Below the pieces are notes generated by a model that was not told the DNA's origin, searched no databases, and saw only the letters and a program-made list of their open reading frames with translations. This document shows positions 8,023 to 15,310 of a stretch of 64,000 bases of DNA, one piece after another. Location: contig JBEIQE010000003.1 of the NCBI GenBank assembly GCA_040376705.1, positions 62,001 through 126,000 on the forward strand, written 5' to 3'. Position 1 is the stretch's first letter; the number at the start of each line of letters is the position of its first letter. A program made the translations under genes and the position numbers. This DNA is from JBEIQE01 sp040376705 (GTDB lineage: Bacteria > Pseudomonadota > Alphaproteobacteria > UBA2400).

Positions 8023-8475
8023 ATGCCTGAAATCCCAAGATCGCCTAAAGTAAAATTTGCCTTCATGGCGATTGGTCTTGACCCCGAGAGTGAACACACA
8101 TTCTTCTCGTTTGATGTGGCAGGCGATGCGCCCGCGCATGCGATTATCAAGCTTAAGGCAGACGAGGCCAAAGGCGAGCGTAACCATCTTGCCATTCTAC
8201 CGCATGATGTGGATGGACAGTTCAATGTGCTGGCCTGCTCGGTACGCGGTAAGTCGGTCAACTACAGCTTTACCCATGTTGGCGATACGCTGCAGCTGGG
8301 CGAGCATCTGCGTGAGCTTGGCGTGTCCGAGAAGATCATTGCTACTTTTAACCAGCTCAAGCCCGAGCAGGCTGTACCGGTCAAAACGGCAGCGGTTGAT
8401 CACGAGGCGGCAGGTGCCATTGCTAAAGCCATGGGCGGTAAACTCCCTAAAGGCCGGCCTAACACGCCCGAATAA
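8023..8475 (+). CDS. Unknown protein, third member of the tandem family
   Basis: A 150-residue paralogue of the preceding gene, 18 bases downstream with GGAGAAG before the ATG. Shared blocks are DGQFNVLACSVRGKSVNYSF, GDTLQLGEHLRELGV and AGAIAKAMGGKLPKG. The conserved Tyr-Ser-Phe-Thr-His and Gly-Glu-His-Leu positions are the best candidates for functional residues. The three genes probably arose by tandem duplication and form one operon that ends just before leuD. Function unknown; no sequence link to leucine synthesis is visible. Confidence 0.7.
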   Translation: MPEIPRSPKVKFAFMAIGLDPESEHTFFSFDVAGDAPAHAIIKLKADEAKGERNHLAILPHDVDGQFNVLACSVRGKSVNYSFTHVGDTLQLGEHLRELGVSEKIIATFNQLKPEQAVPVKTAAVDHEAAGAIAKAMGGKLPKGRPNTPE

Positions 8476-8486
8476 GGCTTGAGCCC

Positions 8487-8502
8487 TAGCGCACAGGCGC
8501 TA
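8487..8502 (+). other. Small hairpin just before leuD
   Basis: TAGCGC (8487-8492), loop ACAG, GCGCTA (8497-8502). It lies between the stop of the third paralogue and leuD, whose ATG at 8516 has no clear Shine-Dalgarno (upstream bases AACTGCAGCCATC). There is no T run, so it is not a simple terminator. Confidence 0.35.
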
Positions 8503-8515
8503 AACTGCAGCCATC

Positions 8516-9124
8516 ATGCAGCCATTTCGTACTCTTGCCGGCATTGCCGCGCCCTTGCCGATGATCAACGTCGATACCGACATGATCATTCCCAAGCAGT
8601 TCCTCAAGACCATCAAGCGCACTGGTCTGGGTAAAAACCTGTTCGATGAAATGCGCCATAACGCCGATGGCTCAGACAAACCCGAGTTCGTGCTCAACCG
8701 CGCGCCTTACACCAAGGCCAGTATTCTGGTAGCGGGCGCTAACTTCGGATGCGGCTCTTCGCGCGAGCATGCGCCGTGGGCGCTACTCGACTTTGGCATT
8801 CGCTGCGTGATAGCCCCCAGCTTTGCTGATATTTTTTATAACAACTGCTTTAAAAACGGTATTCTGCCGCTCATCCTGCCGCAGGCCGAGATTGATAAGC
8901 TGATGCAGGACGCCGAAGCCGGCCTTGAAATTACGGTTGATCTGGAAAAGCAGGAAGTGCGCCGCCGTAACATCGAGCCTATCCCGTTCGAGATCGATGC
9001 CTTCCGCAAGAAGTGCCTGATTGAAGGGCTAGATGATATCGGCCTCACGCTTGAGCACGCGAATGAGATTACCGATTACGAAACCAGATTACAGGCTGAT
9101 AAGCCTTGGCTCATAGGGGGCTAA
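8516..9124 (+). CDS. leuD: 3-isopropylmalate dehydratase small subunit
   Basis: A 202-residue swivel-domain subunit that completes the LeuCD isomerase. Diagnostic blocks are MINVDTDMIIPKQFLK near the N-terminus and GCGSSREHAPWAL (near residues 79-91), which carries substrate-binding residues. Length is typical for the proteobacterial LeuD. It is followed by leuB after a single base, so leuD-leuB are translationally coupled. The start lacks a good ribosome-binding site, but the N-terminal sequence MQPFRTLAGIAAPLP fits the family. Confidence 0.96.
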   Translation: MQPFRTLAGIAAPLPMINVDTDMIIPKQFLKTIKRTGLGKNLFDEMRHNADGSDKPEFVLNRAPYTKASILVAGANFGCGSSREHAPWALLDFGIRCVIAPSFADIFYNNCFKNGILPLILPQAEIDKLMQDAEAGLEITVDLEKQEVRRRNIEPIPFEIDAFRKKCLIEGLDDIGLTLEHANEITDYETRLQADKPWLIGG

Positions 9125-9125
9125 C

Positions 9126-10235
9126 ATGACCAAACCTAAAATTCTTCTGCTCGCGGGCGACGGTATTGGCCCCGAGGTGATGGGCGAAGTAAAGCGCGTG
9201 CTCAGCTGGCTTGAGATGGGCTGTGGCTTGGCGGTTGATCTCGAGGAAGATCTGGTTGGTGGCTGCAGCATTGATGCACACGGTGTACCCCTGACCGATA
9301 GCGCCCTTGCCAAGGCTAAGGCGGCAGATGCCGTACTGCTTGGCGCCGTTGGCGGGCCGAAGTGGGACAAGGTTGATTATGCTATTCGCCCTGAAGCGGG
9401 CCTGTTGCGTCTGCGCAAAGAGCTTGGTCTGTTTGCCAATTTGCGCCCGGCTGTAGTGTTCGACCCACTGGTAGGTGCCTCAACCCTTAAGCCTGAAGTG
9501 GTACGTGGGCTCGATATCATGATCGTGCGCGAGCTGACGGGCGGCGTGTATTTTGGCGAGCCCCGCGGTATCGCCACACTACCCAATGGCGAGCGTCAGG
9601 GGGTGAATACCCAGGTTTACACCACCAGCGAAATCATCCGTGTCACCCGCGTGGCGTTCGAGCTGGCGCGTCAGCGGTCACGTAAGGTCTGCTCGGTCGA
9701 GAAGGCTAATGTCATGGAAAGTGGCAAGCTGTGGCGCGAGGAAGTGCAGAAGCTGCGCGATACTGAATATCCGGATATCGCCCTCACGCATATGTATGCC
9801 GATAACTGCGCCATGCAACTGTGCAAGCACCCCCGCCAGTTTGATGTGATTGTGACCGATAATCTGTTCGGCGACATGCTGTCTGATCAGGCGGCGATGC
9901 TTACCGGTTCGCTCGGTATGCTCCCCTCAGCCAGTATGGGCGCTGAGGTGAATGGCAAGCGCGCTGGCCTTTACGAGCCTATTCATGGCTCAGCACCAGA
10001 TATTGCCGGGCAGGGCGTGGCAAACCCGATTGCCAGCATTCTCTCGCTCGCCATGCTGCTGCGTATCAGCCTCAAGCGCGAGGCCGAAGCGGCGCTGATT
10101 GAAAACGCTGTGCAGGCCGTACTTACGGCAGGCATCCGCACTGCTGACCTGATGGCCGAAGGCTGCACCAAAGTTGGTACTAAGCAGATGGGTGAGGCTA
10201 TCTTGACCCGGCTCGCGCAGCGTCAGGCAGCGTAG
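9126..10235 (+). CDS. leuB: 3-isopropylmalate dehydrogenase
   Basis: A 369-residue NAD-dependent beta-decarboxylating dehydrogenase that converts 3-isopropylmalate to 2-oxoisocaproate. Features are the N-terminal LLLAGDGIGPEV, the substrate-binding RLRKELGLFANLRP, the catalytic region VTDNLFGDMLSDQAAML (metal-binding Asp residues) and the NAD loop EPIHGSAPDIAGQG. Full length. It starts 1 base after the leuD stop, with AGGGGG in the leuD 3' end as ribosome site. Its last 38 bases overlap the 3' end of the convergent gene at 10198. Confidence 0.97.
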   Translation: MTKPKILLLAGDGIGPEVMGEVKRVLSWLEMGCGLAVDLEEDLVGGCSIDAHGVPLTDSALAKAKAADAVLLGAVGGPKWDKVDYAIRPEAGLLRLRKELGLFANLRPAVVFDPLVGASTLKPEVVRGLDIMIVRELTGGVYFGEPRGIATLPNGERQGVNTQVYTTSEIIRVTRVAFELARQRSRKVCSVEKANVMESGKLWREEVQKLRDTEYPDIALTHMYADNCAMQLCKHPRQFDVIVTDNLFGDMLSDQAAMLTGSLGMLPSASMGAEVNGKRAGLYEPIHGSAPDIAGQGVANPIASILSLAMLLRISLKREAEAALIENAVQAVLTAGIRTADLMAEGCTKVGTKQMGEAILTRLAQRQAA

Positions 10236-10824
10236 TGCCAACTCCTGCAGGTAGCTTTTCGGTTGCCAGCTGCTCGAGTGCGGTGGCGTAGTCGCGCACA
10301 TTCATCTGCAGTAAGAGCTGCTCATGCAGGCAGAAGGCCTTCTGGCGGGCATCGCGCCCCGCGCGCAGGCGGCAGTTGGTCACTATCTGTGTGCCCGAGA
10401 TTTTAGGCGGCGGCATGGCTTCGGCTCCACCCGGCTGTGCTCTTATCGTTTCATCGAGCGCGGCTATCAAAGCGGGGCCCAAGGGCGGTGGCGCGAAGCC
10501 CAGCGTCCAGCGTTCAAGCTGGCGGTAGTCGTCAGTTTTACCCCTGTCGCCGCTGCGGCCGGTGCCGTTGTAAAGGCGCACCTCCACATACCGCTCGCTA
10601 TCATAAAGGGTAAGACCACCATAGCTGTTGCCACTCGGCATGGGTACAATCGAGCTGGTATCGTTCAGCTCGCGCCACTTGCGCCAGAACTCGCGGGTCT
10701 GTGCGGCGGTCAGGCTATAGCTCACCATGTTCTGTCCGGCTGCCATATTGATGTTGACGCGCAGCTCATCAGCCTGCGCTGACAGCGGGAAGAGCAGCAG
10801 GAGAGCGAGTAACCAGCGTTTCAT
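10198..10824 (-). CDS. Secreted protein of unknown function
   Basis: A 208-residue protein with a signal peptide (KRWLLALLLLFPLSAQA, cleavage near residue 18). The mature part has a beta-rich first half (LRVNINMAAGQNMVSYSL, GGLTLYDSERYVEVRLYN) and a helical end with two cysteines (NCRLRAG, KAFCLHEQ) that could form a disulphide. No known family recognised. It overlaps the exonuclease gene upstream by 4 bases (ATGA type) and converges on leuB with a 38-base 3' overlap, which is unusual for a separately regulated gene. Confidence 0.6.
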   Translation of the reverse strand: MKRWLLALLLLFPLSAQADELRVNINMAAGQNMVSYSLTAAQTREFWRKWRELNDTSSIVPMPSGNSYGGLTLYDSERYVEVRLYNGTGRSGDRGKTDDYRQLERWTLGFAPPPLGPALIAALDETIRAQPGGAEAMPPPKISGTQIVTNCRLRAGRDARQKAFCLHEQLLLQMNVRDYATALEQLATEKLPAGVGTTLPDAARAGSR

Positions 10825-11444
10825 GATGCAGCCTTGGCTTTTGCGTGTATCTGGCGGTTGGTCTCAACAATGTTGCAGAAGGTCATGGCATGTTCCATCG
10901 CGTCATCAATCGCCTTATGCGTATGCGGCAGGTTATGCGCCTTCCACTCGGGTGGATAGTTGGCTACGCCACTGCCCCTGAAGCTTTTATTGAGTACCGC
11001 CATGGCGTAGCTATGGATATCGAGCGTGGCGAGTGTAAACGGGCTGTCGTCGGTAATGCTGTGCACAAACCCGGTAAAGGCATGCATGTAATAGTGCATG
11101 AACAACCAGTCGTAGCTGATGGGGTTGGCGACAAACACTGCTGGCAGCTTGGGCAAGGTTCGTACCCAGGCGATGAAATCTTCCATTGCCGCGGCGGGTT
11201 CGACCTGATTCTCACGGCAGGCGGCCCAGGCCTCCGGGAACTTGCTCCACCACTTCATGGTGGCGGGATATTCGGTAGCATCCGGCAGGGTTTTGAGGTT
11301 GCGTTCGAAGGTGCCGAGGATTTTTTTGTCGAGATTGAACGCCACCGCGCCAAAGCTGAGCATGGAGTGACGCCCGGGCACCGGGCCATCACTTTCGATG
11401 TCGACCAGAATAAAGGTCTCGTTCGAGGTCATGCTATTCGTCAT
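10821..11444 (-). CDS. DEDDh-family 3'-5' exonuclease
   Basis: A 207-residue protein with the DnaQ/RNase T-type exonuclease motifs: Exo I VDIESDGP (Asp and Glu near residues 14-16), Exo II region VFVANPISYDWLFM with Asp, and Exo III HTHKAIDDAMEHA with the His and Asp that define DEDDh enzymes. Members act on single-stranded DNA, RNA or dinucleotides; the substrate cannot be told here. It is too short to carry more than the exonuclease domain, so it is not a DNA polymerase III epsilon with tail. It sits in a three-gene minus-strand operon with 4-base overlaps on both sides. Confidence 0.82.
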   Translation of the reverse strand: MTNSMTSNETFILVDIESDGPVPGRHSMLSFGAVAFNLDKKILGTFERNLKTLPDATEYPATMKWWSKFPEAWAACRENQVEPAAAMEDFIAWVRTLPKLPAVFVANPISYDWLFMHYYMHAFTGFVHSITDDSPFTLATLDIHSYAMAVLNKSFRGSGVANYPPEWKAHNLPHTHKAIDDAMEHAMTFCNIVETNRQIHAKAKAAS

Positions 11445-11701
11445 TCGGCGAACTTCCGCGCATTATTGATCATGATTTTATACATCTCGCCCAGCAGGTC
11501 CTCTGGCTTCATGCGCCCGAACGGTAGGTTGTCCACCGCAAAGTTAATAAGGGCTGGCGGAGGCTCTTTGGGGCATAGATCCCAGCCTTCAGCGCGCAAA
11601 ACATTAAGCACCGCCAGCGCCTGCTTGGTGTAATCCTCGTTAAACCACGAGTTATCGGCCTCTTTAATGGCCTTGGCGATGAGGGTGGTCAAATCTGCCA
11701 T
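11441..11701 (-). CDS. Small protein of unknown function, first gene of exonuclease operon
   Basis: An 86-residue soluble, acidic protein (ADLTTLIAKAIKEADNSWF at the N-terminus) whose stop overlaps the exonuclease start by 4 bases. No signal peptide or membrane segment; mostly helical. The tight overlap suggests it is made together with the exonuclease. No family recognised. It is divergent from asd with 68 bases between. Confidence 0.6.
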   Translation of the reverse strand: MADLTTLIAKAIKEADNSWFNEDYTKQALAVLNVLRAEGWDLCPKEPPPALINFAVDNLPFGRMKPEDLLGEMYKIMINNARKFAE

Positions 11702-11769
11702 GCTTTACAGCTCCTGCGCCTCATTCTAGAAGTAATTTGGATTTTTGCACTAAAACAATGGAGTAGGTT

Positions 11770-12798
11770 ATGTCGTTCAAAGTCGCAGTCGTCGGTGCCA
11801 CGGGCAATGTGGGGCGCGAAATGCTCCAGATCCTGCATGAGCGTCATTTCCCTGTTTCCGAGGTTATCGCACTGGCCTCCGAGAAATCAGCTGGCCGTGA
11901 GGTCTCGTTTGGTGATGACCAGCGCCTGGTGGTGCAGGACCTCGCCAAGTTTGACTTTGACGATATCGATATCGTCCTCTCCTCAGCCGGTGCCAAGGTC
12001 TCGGCCGACTTTGCCCCGCGCGCGGCTGCCGCTGGCGCTGTAGTTATCGATAACACCTCGCACTTCCGTATGGACCCGGATGTGCCGTTGGTGGTGCCCG
12101 AAGTAAACCCCGAGGCAATTGCGCAGTTTAAAAAGAAGCGGATTATCGCTAATCCCAATTGCTCGACCATTCAGCTGGTATGCGTACTTAAGCCGCTGCA
12201 TATGGCAGCTGGCATCAAGCGCGTGGTGGTCTCGACCTATCAGTCCGTCTCGGGCAAGGGTAAAGAGGCGATGGATGAGCTGTTCAACCAGACCAAGGGT
12301 ATTTTCGTCAATCAGTCTCCCGAGAAGGGCGTGTTCACCAAGCAGATTGCGTTTAACGTCATCCCGCATATCGATGTATTTATGGATAGCGGCGACACCA
12401 AGGAAGAATGGAAAATGGCGGTTGAGACCAAGAAGATTCTCGACCCGAAAATCAAGGTTACTGCCACCTGCGTGCGCGTGCCGGTTTTCGTCTCGCATTC
12501 CGAGGCCGTGAATATCGAGTTCGAGCGTCCGATTACCACCGAAGAAGCCCGTCAGGCCATTCGCCAGCAAAAAGGCTGCAGCGTGGTCGATATGCGTGCG
12601 GATGAGGGCTATGTTACGCCGGTTGAAGTGGCGGGCGAAGATAACGTCTACGTCTCACGTATCCGCGAGGATATTACGGTCGAGAATGGCCTGAATATGT
12701 GGATTGTGGGCGATAACCTGCGCAAAGGTGCGGCACTCAATGCGGTGCAGATCGCTGAGCGTTTGATTAAAGAGCATATCAAGCCGAAGGCGGGCTAA
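11770..12798 (+). CDS. asd: Aspartate-semialdehyde dehydrogenase
   Basis: A 342-residue NADPH-dependent enzyme that reduces aspartyl phosphate to aspartate semialdehyde on the way to lysine, threonine, methionine and diaminopimelate. The nucleotide loop VVGATGNVGREML is at residues 6-18 and the catalytic Cys131 lies in NPNCSTIQ. The STYQSVSGKGKEAMDEL block and the substrate Arg region (RVPVFVSHSEAVNIE) follow. The start has GGAG seven bases upstream. Two unrelated genes (small membrane protein, CitE-like) follow closely. Confidence 0.97.
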   Translation: MSFKVAVVGATGNVGREMLQILHERHFPVSEVIALASEKSAGREVSFGDDQRLVVQDLAKFDFDDIDIVLSSAGAKVSADFAPRAAAAGAVVIDNTSHFRMDPDVPLVVPEVNPEAIAQFKKKRIIANPNCSTIQLVCVLKPLHMAAGIKRVVVSTYQSVSGKGKEAMDELFNQTKGIFVNQSPEKGVFTKQIAFNVIPHIDVFMDSGDTKEEWKMAVETKKILDPKIKVTATCVRVPVFVSHSEAVNIEFERPITTEEARQAIRQQKGCSVVDMRADEGYVTPVEVAGEDNVYVSRIREDITVENGLNMWIVGDNLRKGAALNAVQIAERLIKEHIKPKAG

Positions 12799-12801
12799 GC
12801 T

Positions 12802-13077
12802 ATGAAGCGGGCCCTTATTTTAATTGAGGGAGCAATCATACAATTCCTCTTTGCTGGCCTTTTGGACCAACAAGTGCCCGAGACTACAGCGCAGAGAAAT
12901 TGCCTGCGGCGTAGGGCAATTATAGTCACTTCAGGATTTTTATTGGTTACTGTGCTGGCTGTTTTGGCGCAGATATATGGCGGCGAGAGTAAATTAGTAT
13001 TCTTTTTGGCAGGGATTGTTGCAATCTTTTGCTTGGGCTTTTTAGGTCTAAAGCGTTTTTGGGTATGGCCATCATGA
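12802..13077 (+). CDS. Small two-helix membrane protein
   Basis: A 91-residue protein with two predicted transmembrane segments, IIVTSGFLLVTVLAVLAQ (about 40-57) and LVFFLAGIVAIFCLGFLG (about 65-82), and a weakly hydrophobic N-terminus. It begins 3 bases after asd and its stop overlaps the next ATG (ATGA). Base composition is AT-richer than its neighbours (42-47% G+C in the two full lines 12901-13020), suggesting later acquisition. No family recognised. Confidence 0.55.
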   Translation: MKRALILIEGAIIQFLFAGLLDQQVPETTAQRNCLRRRAIIVTSGFLLVTVLAVLAQIYGGESKLVFFLAGIVAIFCLGFLGLKRFWVWPS

Positions 13078-13919
13078 ACCAGCTGCGCCGCTCCATGCTG
13101 TATGTGCCCGCTAATAACGCGCGGGCGATGGAGAAAGCGCGCGTGCTGCCGTGCGATGCGATTATCTTCGACCTTGAGGATGCGGTAGCGCCCCAAGACA
13201 AAGGCAGCGCGCGTGCGGCTTTGTTAGAGGGCCTTGCGCTTGATTATGGCCAGCGTGAATTGCTCGTGCGGGTGAATAGCCTTGATGGTGCCTGGGGCGA
13301 AGATGACCTACGCACCATCGCAGCCAGCAAGGCTGGCGTTGTGCTGCCCAAGGTAAATAGCGCAGCTGATATCAGTAAAGCCGAGAAAATTCTGCTCAAT
13401 ACCACTGCCATATGGGCGATGATGGAAACACCCCGGTCTATCGCACATGCAACAGAGATTGCTGCGTGTAGCCCGCAGCTTAAGGGCATGATCATGGGGC
13501 TCAACGATTTAGCTAAAGATCTACGCGTGGCGCAAACGCCGGACCGCACCGCGCTGCTCTACAGCCTTTCCGCCTGCGTGGTGGCCGCGCGTGCTTATGG
13601 CCGCAGTATTATTGATGCTGTGTATGGCAATATTAAGGACGAGGCAGGTTTTGCCGCGAATTGTGCACAGGGCAGGGCCTTGGGGTTTGATGGCAAGACG
13701 GTCATTCACCCCAGTCAGATTGCCACAGCCAATCAGGCCTTCGGCCCACAGCCAGCCGAGATCGAGCAGGCCCAAAAGATTATCGCCGCGTGGGACAAGG
13801 CCCCAAACAGTGGCGTTATTACGCTCGATGGCCAGATGATCGAGGCCTTGCATGTTGCAGAAGCAAGGCAGACACTGGTACTGCATGAGCAGATTATTGC
13901 CAGAGAAGGTATTTCATAA
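13074..13919 (+). CDS. HpcH/HpaI-type lyase, CitE-like beta subunit
   Basis: A 281-residue CitE-superfamily protein. The start at 13074 (ATGA overlap with the previous gene) gives the family N-terminus QLRRSMLYVPANN; an upstream in-frame start at 13029 would add 15 residues not seen in the family. Motifs are IIFDLEDAVAP (metal-binding acidic residues), MMETPRSI, MIMGLNDLAKDLR and DGKTVIHPSQI. Such proteins cleave or hydrolyse CoA thioesters of malate, methylmalate or citramalate in Alphaproteobacteria. No citrate lyase alpha or gamma subunits are nearby, so true citrate lyase is unlikely; a malyl-CoA-type lyase or thioesterase is more likely. Confidence 0.82.
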   Translation: MNQLRRSMLYVPANNARAMEKARVLPCDAIIFDLEDAVAPQDKGSARAALLEGLALDYGQRELLVRVNSLDGAWGEDDLRTIAASKAGVVLPKVNSAADISKAEKILLNTTAIWAMMETPRSIAHATEIAACSPQLKGMIMGLNDLAKDLRVAQTPDRTALLYSLSACVVAARAYGRSIIDAVYGNIKDEAGFAANCAQGRALGFDGKTVIHPSQIATANQAFGPQPAEIEQAQKIIAAWDKAPNSGVITLDGQMIEALHVAEARQTLVLHEQIIAREGIS

Positions 13920-13921
13920 TT

Positions 13922-14854
13922 ATGGGTGCACATCACAATCATAGCCATGGTCACGGTCACGATAAAAGCAAGGCGCGCGAGTTCACGCTGTGGATTGCTG
14001 CGTCACTCACAGCCGGTTTCATGGTTATCGAGTTTTTGGCAGGCTGGTGGTCACAGTCTCTGGCCCTGATGGCCGATGCTGTGCACATGCTGGCGGATGC
14101 TGGTGCGCTGGGCTTAGCCCTGTTCGCTGTGCGCCTCTCGGGCCGCCATGCCGATGACCACCGCACCTTCGGGTATGGCCGGTTGCAGGTACTGGCTGCT
14201 TTTATTAATGGCCTTGTTGTTCTCGGTCTTGGTTCGCTGATCTTTACGCAGGCATTTCGTCGTCTTTATCGTGGTACTACGCCCGAGATTGATACCGGTA
14301 TGATGATGTGGGTAGGTATCGCTGGCCTTGTGCTTAACATCGTTGTGCTTCTCGTGCTGCATCGGGGCGATACGCGCAGCGTGAACATCCGTGCCGCCAT
14401 GGCGCATGTCATGGGTGATACGCTTTCATCAGCCGCGGTTATCATCGGTGCGCTGCTGATTGTGCAGACCGGCTGGTATGCATGGGATGCGGTAGCAACC
14501 ATGATTGTGGCGCTTTTCATCGCCAATTCGGCCAAGAACATCCTGACCGAAAGCGGGCATATCCTGCTCGAAGGGCGCCCACCGAGCCTGAAGCTGGATG
14601 AAGTGACCAACACCATTAAAGGCATGGTGCCTGAGGTAATCGAGCTGCACCATGTACATGCATGGTCGCTCTCGGGTGAGGATGTGCTGATTACCCTGCA
14701 TGCGCGTCTGGTTGAAGGTGCTGGCCGCAGCGATGATGAAATTCTGGCAGCTATCAAGACCGTACTGCGTGAGAAGTTTGGTATCTATCACTCAACTGTT
14801 CAATCCGAGCGGCATGCCTGTGCGGATGCTCATAATCACGACCACGCGCATTAG
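13922..14854 (+). CDS. Cation diffusion facilitator (zinc/cobalt/cadmium exporter)
   Basis: A 310-residue CDF transporter. Six membrane segments precede a C-terminal cytoplasmic domain. The intramembrane metal site is visible as ADAVHMLADAGAL (segment 2) and AHVMGDTLSSAA (segment 5), both with the HxxxD pattern that favours zinc. Both termini are His-rich (HHNHSHGHGHD at residues 4-14 and HACADAHNHDHAH at the end), likely metal-sensing or metal-delivery tails. It starts 2 bases after the CitE-like gene and is followed 11 bases later by a NUDIX gene. No dedicated metal regulator is adjacent. Confidence 0.93.
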   Translation: MGAHHNHSHGHGHDKSKAREFTLWIAASLTAGFMVIEFLAGWWSQSLALMADAVHMLADAGALGLALFAVRLSGRHADDHRTFGYGRLQVLAAFINGLVVLGLGSLIFTQAFRRLYRGTTPEIDTGMMMWVGIAGLVLNIVVLLVLHRGDTRSVNIRAAMAHVMGDTLSSAAVIIGALLIVQTGWYAWDAVATMIVALFIANSAKNILTESGHILLEGRPPSLKLDEVTNTIKGMVPEVIELHHVHAWSLSGEDVLITLHARLVEGAGRSDDEILAAIKTVLREKFGIYHSTVQSERHACADAHNHDHAH

Positions 14855-14865
14855 AGGAGGCGTAA

Positions 14866-15309
14866 ATGACCCAGTTTGCCGATCTCATGGCTCAGGCCAA
14901 GCACGATAATATCGAGAAGATTGGCGTAGGTGCCTTCATTAAGGATAACTCGGGTCGTCTCTTGGTGGTGCAGCGCGCATTGCCTGAGTTTCTGGGCAAT
15001 ATGTGGGAAGTGCCATCCGGCGGTGTGAAGAGCGGTGAGGCGTGGGAAACGGCCCTGTGCCGTGAAGTACTGGAAGAAACCGGCCTTGAGGTTGGCCATA
15101 TCGGCGATTTTATCGGTAGTTTTGATTATCGCTCCGGCTCGGGCCGCCTGACGCGTGAACATCATTTTGAGGTGAGCATTGTCGATGCCAGCCGCCTGCG
15201 CCTTTCAGCTGAGCATCAGGCCAGTGCGTGGATTACCAGCATCAGCCAGATTGGCGTGCTTATTACCCCGCAGATGAAAGCGGCAATCAGCTCTTATCTC
15301 GGTTCATAA
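14866..15309 (+). CDS. NUDIX hydrolase
   Basis: A 147-residue protein with a complete Nudix box running from Gly-Gly-Val-Lys-Ser-Gly-Glu to REVLEETGL (about residues 51-72), matching Gx5Ex7REUxEExGU exactly. It follows the typical strand pattern (KIGVGAFIKDNSGRLLVVQR). Nudix enzymes cleave nucleoside diphosphates linked to another moiety; the substrate is not readable. GGAGG 5 bases upstream sets the start. It is the last gene of the plus-strand run and its stop lies 1 base from the stop of the convergent PBP gene. Confidence 0.93.
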   Translation: MTQFADLMAQAKHDNIEKIGVGAFIKDNSGRLLVVQRALPEFLGNMWEVPSGGVKSGEAWETALCREVLEETGLEVGHIGDFIGSFDYRSGSGRLTREHHFEVSIVDASRLRLSAEHQASAWITSISQIGVLITPQMKAAISSYLGS

Positions 15310-15310
15310 A

